DNA of 64,000 nucleotides from Domibacillus enclensis (GTDB taxonomy: Bacteria; Bacillota; Bacilli; Bacillales; Domibacillaceae), in the NCBI RefSeq assembly GCF_900156125.1, contig NZ_FTLX01000012.1:1-64000 (forward strand), read 5' to 3'. Shown here in pieces: positions 56,682 through 64,000 of this stretch. The translations under genes were made by a program, and so were the position numbers. The number at the start of each line of letters is the position of its first letter. Within the stretch, counting starts at the first letter, position 1. The notes under the pieces are model-generated. The model made no database searches. It was given only the letters and a program-made list of their open reading frames with translations, and had not been told where the DNA came from.

Positions 56682-56722
56682 GTGAAAACGGGCAGGTGCC
56701 TATTGATGGAAGGATGAGAAAT

Positions 56723-57799
56723 ATGAGCAACCAGGAACTAGATGTGCTAAGAAGCAAAGTGGACGAGATGAATGGACAACTGCTGCAACTAATTAATGAG
56801 CGTGCCGAGCTTGTACAGGAAATTGGCCGGATTAAAGAAAAGCAGGGTGTAAACCGTTACGATCCGGTCCGCGAGCGCTCCATGCTGAATAATCTATTAG
56901 AAAAAAACGATGGACCGTTTGAACGTTCCACGGTTGAACATATTTTCAAAGAAATCTTTAAAGCGGGTCTTGAGCTTCAAGAAGATGATCACCGAAAAGC
57001 GCTTCTCGTTTCACGTAAAAAGAAACAAGAAGATACGGTGGTGACAGTCCGCGGCCATAAAGTCGGAGACGGCAATGTGACCTTTGTCTTCGGCCCATGT
57101 GCGGTAGAGTCATACGAGCAGGTAGCAGAGGTGGCAAAGTCCATTAAAGGCAAGGGGCTTAAAATGATACGAGGCGGCGCATACAAGCCGCGTACCTCTC
57201 CATACGACTTCCAGGGGCTCGGTCTTGAAGGGTTAAAAATATTAAAGCGTGTAGCGGATGAGTTTGATCTGGCTGTTGTCAGTGAAATTGTGAACCCGGC
57301 AGACATTGAAACGGCCTGCGAATACATTGATGTCATTCAAATCGGTGCCCGCAATATGCAAAACTTCGAATTGCTGAAAGCAGCCGGCTCGGTGAAAAAG
57401 CCTGTCCTTCTCAAGCGAGGGTTAGCTGCAACGATCGACGAATTTATTAATGCGGCCGAATACATTTTAGCGCAAGGAAATGATCAAGTGATTCTTTGCG
57501 AGCGTGGCATCCGTACGTACGAGCGTGCGACGCGAAACACACTTGACATTACGGCCGTGCCGATTTTAAAGCAGGAAACGCATCTTCCCGTTTTTGTTGA
57601 TGTGACGCACTCAACAGGACGGCGTGATTTGCTTCTGCCGGCAGCAAAAGCAGGAATAGCGATTGGGGCTGACGGTATAATGGCGGAAGTTCATCCGGAC
57701 CCGGCTGTAGCTCTTTCAGATGCAGCCCAACAGATGAATTTGCAACAATTTGATGAATTTTACGATGAGATTTTAAAATCTGTTCCAGTAAAAGCATAA
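56723..57799 (+). CDS. aroA: Bifunctional chorismate mutase / DAHP synthase AroA(G)
   Basis: 358 residues: an N-terminal AroQ chorismate mutase domain (about 1-90), which acts as the feedback sensor, then a type I-beta DAHP synthase with [23 protein letters not shown] and HSTGRRD. First step of aromatic synthesis; it supplies chorismate for MenF as well. ATG 56723 follows GGAAGGATGAG. The symbol follows B. subtilis use. Confidence 0.96.
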   Translation: MSNQELDVLRSKVDEMNGQLLQLINERAELVQEIGRIKEKQGVNRYDPVRERSMLNNLLEKNDGPFERSTVEHIFKEIFKAGLELQEDDHRKALLVSRKKKQEDTVVTVRGHKVGDGNVTFVFGPCAVESYEQVAEVAKSIKGKGLKMIRGGAYKPRTSPYDFQGLGLEGLKILKRVADEFDLAVVSEIVNPADIETACEYIDVIQIGARNMQNFELLKAAGSVKKPVLLKRGLAATIDEFINAAEYILAQGNDQVILCERGIRTYERATRNTLDITAVPILKQETHLPVFVDVTHSTGRRDLLLPAAKAGIAIGADGIMAEVHPDPAVALSDAAQQMNLQQFDEFYDEILKSVPVKA

Positions 57800-57804
57800 A
57801 ATTT

Positions 57805-57836
57805 AGGCTCCTGTGTTTGCACAGGAGTCTTTTTTC
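57805..57836 (+). terminator. aroA terminator
   Basis: Stem GGCTCCTGTG (57806-57815) / CACAGGAGTC (57820-57829), loop TTTG, then TTTTTT. Confidence 0.93.
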
Positions 57837-57877
57837 GTTAATATAGAGAGAAAGAAACGAAAAGGAGAATGACCCTA

Positions 57878-58876
57878 ATGAATATTACAATTTATGATGT
57901 AGCAAGAGAAGCCAGTGTATCGATGGCTACAGTGTCACGTGTAGTGAATGGAAATCCGAATGTAAAACCAGCAACAAGAAAGAAAGTAAACGATGTAATT
58001 GAGCGCCTGGGCTACCGTCCCAATGCTGTTGCCCGCGGACTTGCGAGCAAAAAAACGACAACGGTCGGCTTAATTATTCCCGATATTTCAAATATCTTTT
58101 ATGCGGAGTTAGCGCGTGGGATTGAAGATATTGCGACAATGTACAAATATAACATCATTCTAAGCAACTCTGATCAAAACGAAGAAAAAGAAATGCACTT
58201 GATTCAAACGATGCTTGGCAAACAAGTAGATGGCCTCATTTTTATGGGCAATCATATTAATGACGAGCATGTAAAGGAATTTGACCGTTCGCCTGTGCCA
58301 GTTGTATTGGCAGGATCTGTCGAAAAAACAGGAAAAATCGCTTCCGTTAATATCGATTACAAAGAAGCGGCAAAAGAAGTCGTTCAGTCGTTTATTGACA
58401 ACGGCCACAAGAAAATTGCGTATGTCGCAAGTCCGTTCCACGATGTCATTAGCTCGGAGTATGCGCTTGCCGCATATAAAGAAACGCTTGAACAAGCAGG
58501 TCTTTATAATGAAGAGCTTGTAGTAGAAGGCGATTACACGTATGATTCCGGCATTGAAGCATGGGAAAAATTAAACGAAGCGGCTGAACGTCCAACGGCT
58601 GTTTTTGTGTACAATGATGAGATGGCTCTTGGTGTCGTTCACGGAGCACAGGATGCCGGGCTGTCTGTTCCGAATGATTTAGAAGTGATCAGCTTTGATT
58701 CGACAAAGCTTTCTCTTATGGTTCGTCCTCAGCTGACAGCGGTTGCGCAGCCTCTATATGATATTGGTGCTGTGGCTATGCGCTTGTTAACAAAACTAAT
58801 GAACAAAGAAGAAGTGGAAAACCCGGTAGTGGTTCTGCCGCACCGTATTGAAAAGCGGGGGTCGACAAAAGCATAA
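57878..58876 (+). CDS. ccpA: Catabolite control protein CcpA
   Basis: LacI-family master regulator of carbon catabolite control; binds cre sites with HPr-Ser-P. 332 residues. Helix-turn-helix [20 protein letters not shown] at residues 4-23, followed by the hinge and a periplasmic-binding-like core. ATG 57878 is chosen: AAAGGAG is ten bases upstream, while the ATG at 57869 touches it. Probable targets in this window are acuABC and the gene pair around 20372. Confidence 0.97.
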   Translation: MNITIYDVAREASVSMATVSRVVNGNPNVKPATRKKVNDVIERLGYRPNAVARGLASKKTTTVGLIIPDISNIFYAELARGIEDIATMYKYNIILSNSDQNEEKEMHLIQTMLGKQVDGLIFMGNHINDEHVKEFDRSPVPVVLAGSVEKTGKIASVNIDYKEAAKEVVQSFIDNGHKKIAYVASPFHDVISSEYALAAYKETLEQAGLYNEELVVEGDYTYDSGIEAWEKLNEAAERPTAVFVYNDEMALGVVHGAQDAGLSVPNDLEVISFDSTKLSLMVRPQLTAVAQPLYDIGAVAMRLLTKLMNKEEVENPVVVLPHRIEKRGSTKA

Positions 58877-58903
58877 TAAAAAACGGAGGCGGAGTGTCAT
58901 ACA

Positions 58904-59707
58904 ATGAAAAAGCTGGACATGTTAACACCGGTCGGAATGGCGATCGGCTTAACACTTATTGCGTTTGCTGTTGTTTCTAACAGCGGTGCTTCAGGATTTG
59001 CCTCATTTGTTGATTTTGCTTCGTTTTTAATTGTGATTGGCGGCGTAACAGCCGCTTTACTTATCAACTTTCCCCTTAAAGATATGAAACGGTTCTTTTT
59101 TGTAATGAGAGAATCCTTTATGGAAGCACCGCACGACATTCCGGCCCTGATCAACCGGCTCATTCATTTATCTGATAAAGCCCGTAGAGAAGGGCTTTTA
59201 TCATTAGAAGCGAACCTGCAGCAGGAGGACGAGCCTTTTTTGCGAAAGGGTATCTTACTGGCGGTTGACGGAATCGAGCAGGAAGAGCTGATCGATATTA
59301 TGACAGCTGAAGTGGATGCGCTTGAGGACCGTCACCGCAAAGGAAGGCTTATCGTAGAAAAAGCAGGCGAATACGCGCCTTCATGGGGAATGATTGGGAC
59401 GTTGATTGGTCTCGTCTTAATGCTGAAAAACCTGAATGATCCAGCGTCTCTCGGACCGAATATGGCCATAGCCCTTCTCACTACGTTGTACGGCTCTCTT
59501 TTAGCGAACCTGGTGTTTTTGCCAATGGCATCGAAACTGGAGCTGAAAACAGAAGAGGAAGTGTTTTACCGGCAAATTGTGATTGAAGGGGTAGCGGCTA
59601 TTCAGTCCGGACAAAACCCGAATATGATTCGCGAAAAGCTCAGCGTCTTTTTAAGAGATGACTCGTCTGAAAAACAAAAGAAAAAAGGCGAGGCGGCTGA
59701 AGGATGA
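58904..59707 (+). CDS. motP: Flagellar motor stator protein MotP
   Basis: 267 residues with four membrane segments and the MotA/PomA-family cytoplasmic loop containing RREGLLSLE and the conserved GEYAPSWGMIGTLIGLV. Partner of MotS in a sodium-type stator. It lies 27 bases after ccpA, as in B. subtilis, where ccpA and motPS are co-transcribed. Stop overlaps the motS start. Confidence 0.95.
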   Translation: MKKLDMLTPVGMAIGLTLIAFAVVSNSGASGFASFVDFASFLIVIGGVTAALLINFPLKDMKRFFFVMRESFMEAPHDIPALINRLIHLSDKARREGLLSLEANLQQEDEPFLRKGILLAVDGIEQEELIDIMTAEVDALEDRHRKGRLIVEKAGEYAPSWGMIGTLIGLVLMLKNLNDPASLGPNMAIALLTTLYGSLLANLVFLPMASKLELKTEEEVFYRQIVIEGVAAIQSGQNPNMIREKLSVFLRDDSSEKQKKKGEAAEG

Positions 59708-60435
59708 AACGGAAAAAAAGACCAGTCCAGTCAAAAGCATCAGGTGCGCCAAAATGGATGGTTACCTTTTCAGACTTAGTGACGCTGATACTCGTTTTTT
59801 TCATTCTGCTGTTTTCTATGTCGCAAATCGACAATGTGAAATTTCAGTCGATGGCTAATTCTTTTCGACAGCAGGCCGCATTTGATGAAAATCCTTCCAT
59901 TGTTCCAGGGGACTACCCGAATGAACAGCAGCAGGCGGGCGGCCAGTCGGACCTGGATGAATTGTATGAAAAGGTGCAGTCATTCCTGAAGGAAAACAGC
60001 CTCGAACAAACAGCAGATGTAACACGGGATGAGCGGGGCGTTGTCCTTGTGTTAAACGAACAATTTTTGTTCGGAAGCGGCGAATCGGAGCTTATGCCGG
60101 TTTCATATCCTTTTTTAGATGGAATAGGCGCTCTGTTTAAAGGTTTGCCCAATATGATCAAAGTAGAAGGACACACAGACAATGTGCCGATTCAGGATGA
60201 ACGCTATCCATCTAACTGGGAGCTGTCTTCTGCCCGGGCGTCAAGTGTGATCCGCTATTTTATTGAGGAGCATGCACTGTCTCCGGCCCGCTTTATGGCG
60301 GTGGGCTACGCAGACACACGCTCCATTGCGCCGAACAGCTCAGAAGAAAACAGGCGAAAAAACAGACGGGTGGAAATGATTATTATGGACCCGGATTTAG
60401 AAGAAAAAACCGAACAAGCACCGCCTGATCGATAG
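59704..60435 (+). CDS. motS: Flagellar motor stator protein MotS
   Basis: 243 residues: one N-terminal membrane helix with the ion-binding Asp24 in TFSDLVTLILVFFILL, a plug/linker, and a C-terminal OmpA-like peptidoglycan-binding domain (VEGHTDNVPIQ, NRRVEMII). Val26, two residues after the Asp, is the residue found in sodium-coupled stators, whereas proton-type MotB has Leu. ATGA overlap with motP. Confidence 0.95.
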   Translation: MKRKKRPVQSKASGAPKWMVTFSDLVTLILVFFILLFSMSQIDNVKFQSMANSFRQQAAFDENPSIVPGDYPNEQQQAGGQSDLDELYEKVQSFLKENSLEQTADVTRDERGVVLVLNEQFLFGSGESELMPVSYPFLDGIGALFKGLPNMIKVEGHTDNVPIQDERYPSNWELSSARASSVIRYFIEEHALSPARFMAVGYADTRSIAPNSSEENRRKNRRVEMIIMDPDLEEKTEQAPPDR

Positions 60436-60461
60436 GCAGTGCTTGTTCGGTTATTTTTTTT
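60403..60461. terminator. Bidirectional terminator, motS / acuC
   Basis: Long stem AACCGAACAAGCACCGCCT (60408-60426) / AGGCAGTGCTTGTTCGGTT (60434-60452) with one mismatch; A-run on the left, T-run on the right. It contains both stop codons. Confidence 0.92.
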
Positions 60462-61611
60462 GATCACGAATCGGATACAGCAGCTTTTCAACGGTTAATT
60501 GATTTTTTTCTGTTATTTCGCTTTTTCTTGGGATGGCTGGGTACATGTCCGCTGGATCATTCCACGAAGAAGGGAGAGGATGAGGTGCATTGGGCTGCCA
60601 TTTCGTGATCCACTCCTGCGGGAAGGATTCCGCTAAATGCTGCTGTCCGGTCATCTCAAGCCAGAGCAGTGACCATGCACGCGGAACGACCCGCCAAATG
60701 TCGTAGCCGCCGCCTCCAACCGCAATCCAGCGGCCGTCGCAATATTCATGGGCAATCTCATGCGCAAGCGCAGGGATTTTCCTGTAAATATCCATCGTTG
60801 CCGATAAATGAGTGAGTGGATCGTAGTAATGGGCATCGGCTCCATTTTGCGTGAGAATGACGTCCGGTTTGAAAAAGTGTGCCACTTCACGGAGAGTCGT
60901 TTCATATGAATGAAGCCAGGACTCATCTTCCGTAAAAGCATCAAGCGGTACGTTAAATGAGTAGCCGTAGCCTTGGCCATGTCCCCGTTCATTTACATTC
61001 CCTGTGCCGGGAAACAAGTACCGGCCCGTTTCGTGAATCGAATAAGTGGCGACCTCCGGATCATCGTAAAAAGACCATTGAACACCGTCGCCGTGATGCG
61101 CGTCTGTGTCGATATACAGAACACGGGCTTTGTAAGTATCTTGCAAATATTTGATCGCGACGGAGCTGTCATTATAAATGCAAAATCCTGAAGCCTTGCC
61201 TCTGAAGCCGTGATGCAGTCCCCCGCCGAGATGAACAGCGTGGTTTGCCTGGTCTTTCATCACCATGTCAGCGGCCGTTAGCGTGCCTCCTACAAGGTAT
61301 GCGCTGGCTTCGTGCATATCCTTAAACATCGGGGTATCCTCCGTGCCGAGACCATAACCTTCTCCCGCCGATTCCGACAGTTCACCACGACCGGCTTTTT
61401 TCACAGCTTCCACGTATTCGCGGTCGTGAATACGTGTCAGCTCTTCATCGGCTGCCATTCGCGGTTCGATGATTTTGCTGTGATCGAGTGCACCTAATTG
61501 ATGAAGTAAATCGATGGTCAGCGTCAGACGAAATTGGTTAAAGGGGTGATGTTCTGAAAAACGGTAACGCAAGAGCTGGTCCGAATACACGAAAACAGCA
61601 TCGTGCTTCAT
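60451..61611 (-). CDS. acuC: AcuC, NAD-independent protein deacetylase (class I HDAC fold)
   Basis: 386 residues. Zinc-site and active-site motifs of class I histone deacetylases are intact: GGLHHGFRGKASGFCIYND, DTDAHHGDGVQ and GGGGYDIW. In B. subtilis AcuC removes the acetyl group that AcuA places on acetyl-CoA synthetase. ATG 61609-61611 overlaps the acuB stop as ATGA; a longer start upstream is rejected. Confidence 0.95.
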   Translation of the reverse strand: MKHDAVFVYSDQLLRYRFSEHHPFNQFRLTLTIDLLHQLGALDHSKIIEPRMAADEELTRIHDREYVEAVKKAGRGELSESAGEGYGLGTEDTPMFKDMHEASAYLVGGTLTAADMVMKDQANHAVHLGGGLHHGFRGKASGFCIYNDSSVAIKYLQDTYKARVLYIDTDAHHGDGVQWSFYDDPEVATYSIHETGRYLFPGTGNVNERGHGQGYGYSFNVPLDAFTEDESWLHSYETTLREVAHFFKPDVILTQNGADAHYYDPLTHLSATMDIYRKIPALAHEIAHEYCDGRWIAVGGGGYDIWRVVPRAWSLLWLEMTGQQHLAESFPQEWITKWQPNAPHPLPSSWNDPADMYPAIPRKSEITEKNQLTVEKLLYPIRDQKK

Positions 61612-62255
61612 GTGCAGACTCCGGGCATGTTTGGCCAAAGCACATGATGGCCTGCTTTTTTCAAATCATCGATCACCCCGACCGGATTCATGGTGCGAAT
61701 ACGCAAAACAATGACTTTATGTGTGTCTGTTTCCCGGTCTGGATACACGAGAACACTTTGCACATTTACTCGTCTTTGCTGCATGACTTGTAAAATGTCA
61801 AACAGTACACCGGATTTGTTCTCAACCCGAATTTCAATGCGGGAACCGGGCTGATGGACACCCGTTAATTCAACAAATGTATGAAGAACATCCGTTTCTG
61901 TAACGAGACCGATCACCTCATTATTTTGAACAACAGGCAGACAGCTGATATTATGCTCATACAAGGTGGCAGCGACGTCTTCTACAAAATCAAGCGGGTG
62001 AGCGGTAATCACGTTAGTTTCCATAATAAGGCTTAACGGTTTGTTTAATTCCTCTGCGCCATTTTCCTGTTTTAAAATCGATGGCGTAGCATCCTTGATG
62101 TCCCGGTCGGTTACAAGACCAGCCAGTAGCCCCTGTTGATCCAAAATAGGGATGTGGCGAATTTTATGATCACGGCAAAGCTGAAGCGCATGGGCGATCG
62201 TATCCTCGGGGGCAAGCGTATGTATGTCGATTTTCATGATTTCTTCTACGATCAT
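61608..62255 (-). CDS. acuB: AcuB, CBS-pair and ACT domain protein
   Basis: 215 residues. Two CBS domains (about 1-60 and 75-130) bind adenosine nucleotides in relatives, followed by an ACT domain (about 138-210). Likely an energy sensor for the acetoin/acetate system; its exact role is unknown. ATG 62253-62255 is seven bases after AAGGAGGTG; the TTG six bases earlier is too close to it. Confidence 0.94.
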   Translation of the reverse strand: MIVEEIMKIDIHTLAPEDTIAHALQLCRDHKIRHIPILDQQGLLAGLVTDRDIKDATPSILKQENGAEELNKPLSLIMETNVITAHPLDFVEDVAATLYEHNISCLPVVQNNEVIGLVTETDVLHTFVELTGVHQPGSRIEIRVENKSGVLFDILQVMQQRRVNVQSVLVYPDRETDTHKVIVLRIRTMNPVGVIDDLKKAGHHVLWPNMPGVCT

Positions 62256-62271
62256 GATCAAACACCTCCTT

Positions 62272-62904
62272 TTAATACATGAACCGGTTCATAAAACGAA
62301 TCTGGTCAAATTTTTGAATGGATTCGGGATCTACCTTTGATCCGATTCGGACCATCAGACAATTCGCAGGGTGGGAGCTGATTTCGGGATCATCTGTTGC
62401 GTACCAGACAAGACCGCCAGCATTCATCATTTTCTCCATAATCTTGCGGTATTCCCACACGTTCAGCCCTGTACCCTTTAAATCCCAATGCCAGTAATAT
62501 TCAGTTGTAATCGTAATGTATTCTTCCATTTGCGCATCCATCATCGCTACACGCAGCATCGTCTGGCCAACATGAGCGCCTCTGTATTCAGAGGCGACTT
62601 CAATGGCGCCAAGCTCAATCAGGTTATCAAGATTTGCTTCCGACCAGCGTTCAAGCGGATCGGGATACAGAAACGTGACATAACCGACGATCGTCTGGTC
62701 TTTTCTGGCAATAATAATGCGTCCTTCCGGAAGGCCGGCAATTTCAATTAACGCTTCATGCTGCTGCGGGGGCTGCCTGAAAGCGACAAGTCCTTCATGA
62801 AAATCGTATGCCGCAAGCGCTTCAGGTGAAACCGGGCCTTCGATAGTCAGCGTGCCGGCAGGAGTATCAGCATCCTTTGAATAAAATGTTTTTTCGTGCT
62901 TCAT
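62272..62904 (-). CDS. acuA: AcuA, GNAT protein acetyltransferase
   Basis: 210 residues with a GNAT core, including the acetyl-CoA loop region VASEYRGAHVGQTMLRVA. In B. subtilis AcuA inactivates acetyl-CoA synthetase by lysine acetylation. AAGGCGGTG precedes the ATG. First gene of acuABC, divergent from its target acsA. A cre site overlaps its promoter region. Confidence 0.94.
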   Translation of the reverse strand: MKHEKTFYSKDADTPAGTLTIEGPVSPEALAAYDFHEGLVAFRQPPQQHEALIEIAGLPEGRIIIARKDQTIVGYVTFLYPDPLERWSEANLDNLIELGAIEVASEYRGAHVGQTMLRVAMMDAQMEEYITITTEYYWHWDLKGTGLNVWEYRKIMEKMMNAGGLVWYATDDPEISSHPANCLMVRIGSKVDPESIQKFDQIRFMNRFMY

Positions 62905-62938
62905 TTGGTCACCGCCTTATTCAGTCTCTATATCCTAC

Positions 62939-62944
62939 ATTATA
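62939..62944 (-). promoter_or_regulatory. acuA -10 element
   Basis: TATAAT on the minus strand, about 35 bases before the acuA start. No good -35 is seen at normal spacing; the cre site lies where the -35 would begin. Confidence 0.45.
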
Positions 62945-62960
62945 CAATAATGCCTGTTAA

Positions 62961-62974
62961 ATAAAGCGTTTTCA
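62961..62974 (-). promoter_or_regulatory. cre site of acuABC
   Basis: TGAAAACGCTTTAT on the minus strand, the same sequence I recall for the B. subtilis acuABC cre. It lies between acuA and acsA, near the acuA -35 region. Predicts glucose repression by CcpA. Confidence 0.75.
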
Positions 62975-63023
62975 ATAAACTTTCAGAGAATCAACAAAAC
63001 TTTAAAAATTCATTTTGAATAAA

Positions 63024-63052
63024 TTGTGAAAAAAATGGATGTGTTATATAAT
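63024..63052 (+). promoter_or_regulatory. acsA SigA promoter
   Basis: -35 TTGTGA (63024-63029), 17-base spacer, -10 TATAAT (63047-63052), 38 bases before the acsA start. Confidence 0.7.
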
Positions 63053-63089
63053 GAGGGGGCACGAACCATACATAAGGGGGAATCGGTTT

Positions 63090-64000
63090 ATGAAATTGGA
63101 AGCGCTATCAGCTGTGCAAGGGAATTATAATTTAAAAAGTTATGATGACACGTACGCTTCTTTTGATTGGAAAGAAGCAGAAAAAGCTTTCTCGTGGTTT
63201 GAAACGGGGAAAGTGAATGCGGCATATGAAGCGATTGACCGTCATGCCGAATCTGAAAGAAAAGACAAAGTGGCACTTTACTACCGCGATGCAAACCGAA
63301 ATGAGCAGTATACGTTTGCGCAAATGAAAGCAAATTCAAACAAGGCAGCGAATGTATTAAAAGAATACGGAAATGTCGTAAAAGGGGATCGCGTTTTCGT
63401 TTTTATGCCCCGATCGCCTGAGCTTTATTTTGCTGTAATCGGTGCGATTAAAGCAGGTGCCATCGTTGGACCGCTGTTTGAAGCTTTTATGGAAGGTGCT
63501 GTTCGTGACCGGCTGGAAGACAGTGAAGCCAAATTGATCATTACAACGCCTGAATTGCTTGGACGCATTCCGGTTGGTGACCTGCCGAACCTCGAAAAGG
63601 TGCTTGTGGTGGCAGACCAGGTGGAGGAAGATGACAAACATGTTGACTTTCTGGCCAAATGGAAAGAAGCTTCGGATCAATTCGACATTGAATGGGTGGA
63701 CCGGAACGACGGCATGCTTCTTCATTACACATCCGGATCAACAGGCAAGCCTAAAGGGGTCTTACACGTACATAATGCAATGATTCAGCAATATCAGACG
63801 GCGAAATGGGTGCTGGATCTTCAGGAGGACGATGTGTACTGGTGCACAGCCGATCCGGGCTGGGTAACGGGAACAGCGTACGGCATCTTCGGTCCATGGC
63901 TGACAGGATCAACAAACGTCATTGTTGGGGGACGCTTCAGTCCGGAAGCATGGTATGGGACAATTGAAGAGTATGGCGTTACCGTTTGGTACAGTGCTCC
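63090..64000 (+). CDS. acsA: Acetyl-CoA synthetase AcsA (5' part; runs off the window)
   Basis: About 303 residues of an AMP-forming acyl-CoA synthetase, open to the window end. The ATP-binding loop HYTSGSTGKPKG is present, followed by TADPGWVTGTAYG, typical of acetate enzymes. AAGGGGG precedes the ATG. The lysine that AcuA would acetylate lies beyond the window. Divergent from acuABC. Confidence 0.95.
   Translation, partial: MKLEALSAVQGNYNLKSYDDTYASFDWKEAEKAFSWFETGKVNAAYEAIDRHAESERKDKVALYYRDANRNEQYTFAQMKANSNKAANVLKEYGNVVKGDRVFVFMPRSPELYFAVIGAIKAGAIVGPLFEAFMEGAVRDRLEDSEAKLIITTPELLGRIPVGDLPNLEKVLVVADQVEEDDKHVDFLAKWKEASDQFDIEWVDRNDGMLLHYTSGSTGKPKGVLHVHNAMIQQYQTAKWVLDLQEDDVYWCTADPGWVTGTAYGIFGPWLTGSTNVIVGGRFSPEAWYGTIEEYGVTVWYSA

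Overview
The window looks like a chromosome segment of a Bacillaceae bacterium (Bacillus sensu lato, genus not resolved). The gene content and order closely follow the B. subtilis segment that holds the glg, men, pckA/metK, leuS, amyX, murC, aroA/ccpA/motPS and acuABC/acsA loci. Regulatory signals are Firmicute: SigA-type promoters, SigB promoters, an S-box, cre sites and rho-independent terminators. Nearly all genes are core housekeeping genes. I saw no prophage, plasmid gene, transposase, CRISPR array or defence cluster.

Layout. 1-670: seven tRNA genes (Phe, His, Gly, Ile, Asn, Ser, Glu) and their terminator. 862-8730: glycogen operon glgBCDAP. 8749-18491: menaquinone genes, with menA (and yteA) on the minus strand and menFDHB then menEC on the plus strand. 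A repeat element and a terminator separate menB from menE. 18564-22262: small genes including a LemA-like protein, yidD, a short ytzI-like gene, a SigB-type dps, a nudix hydrolase and a peptidase-like hydrolase. 22334-22858: second repeat copy. 22987-26305: pckA, and metK behind a SAM-I riboswitch. 26348-31444: ytoA, ytpAB, a flavin monooxygenase-like gene, and a tRNA wobble-modification pair. 31697-41220: leuS, rhodanese, flavoprotein, MurJ-type flippase, pseudouridine synthase, ytzE, pepV and a cysteine synthase homologue. 41370-46630: thpR, ytlQ, type I pullulanase, a kinase-like gene and trmB. 46668-52963: aminopeptidase, ytpQ, DNA translocase sftA and murC. 53009-55878: ampS and the SigB-type ytxGHJ operon. 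55952-56548: third repeat copy. 56723-64000: aroA, ccpA, motPS, acuCBA and the start of acsA.

How the genes work together. Carbon is stored and released by GlgBCDA and GlgP with the distant pullulanase. PckA opens gluconeogenesis. AcsA makes acetyl-CoA and AcuA/AcuC are its predicted acetylation switch. CcpA, encoded in the window, probably represses acuABC through a cre site at 62961-62974. DAHP synthase feeds chorismate to MenF. MenA and YtpB are both expected to draw on long-chain polyprenyl diphosphate.

The most unusual content is a family of three non-coding repeats of about 525-600 bp (15373-15912, 22334-22858, 55952-56548). All are in the same orientation and each lies just after a terminator. 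Each contains two large hairpin modules. In the second module, paired bases change together between copies, so the fold, or at least the palindrome, seems to have been conserved. I could not name this family from sequence alone.
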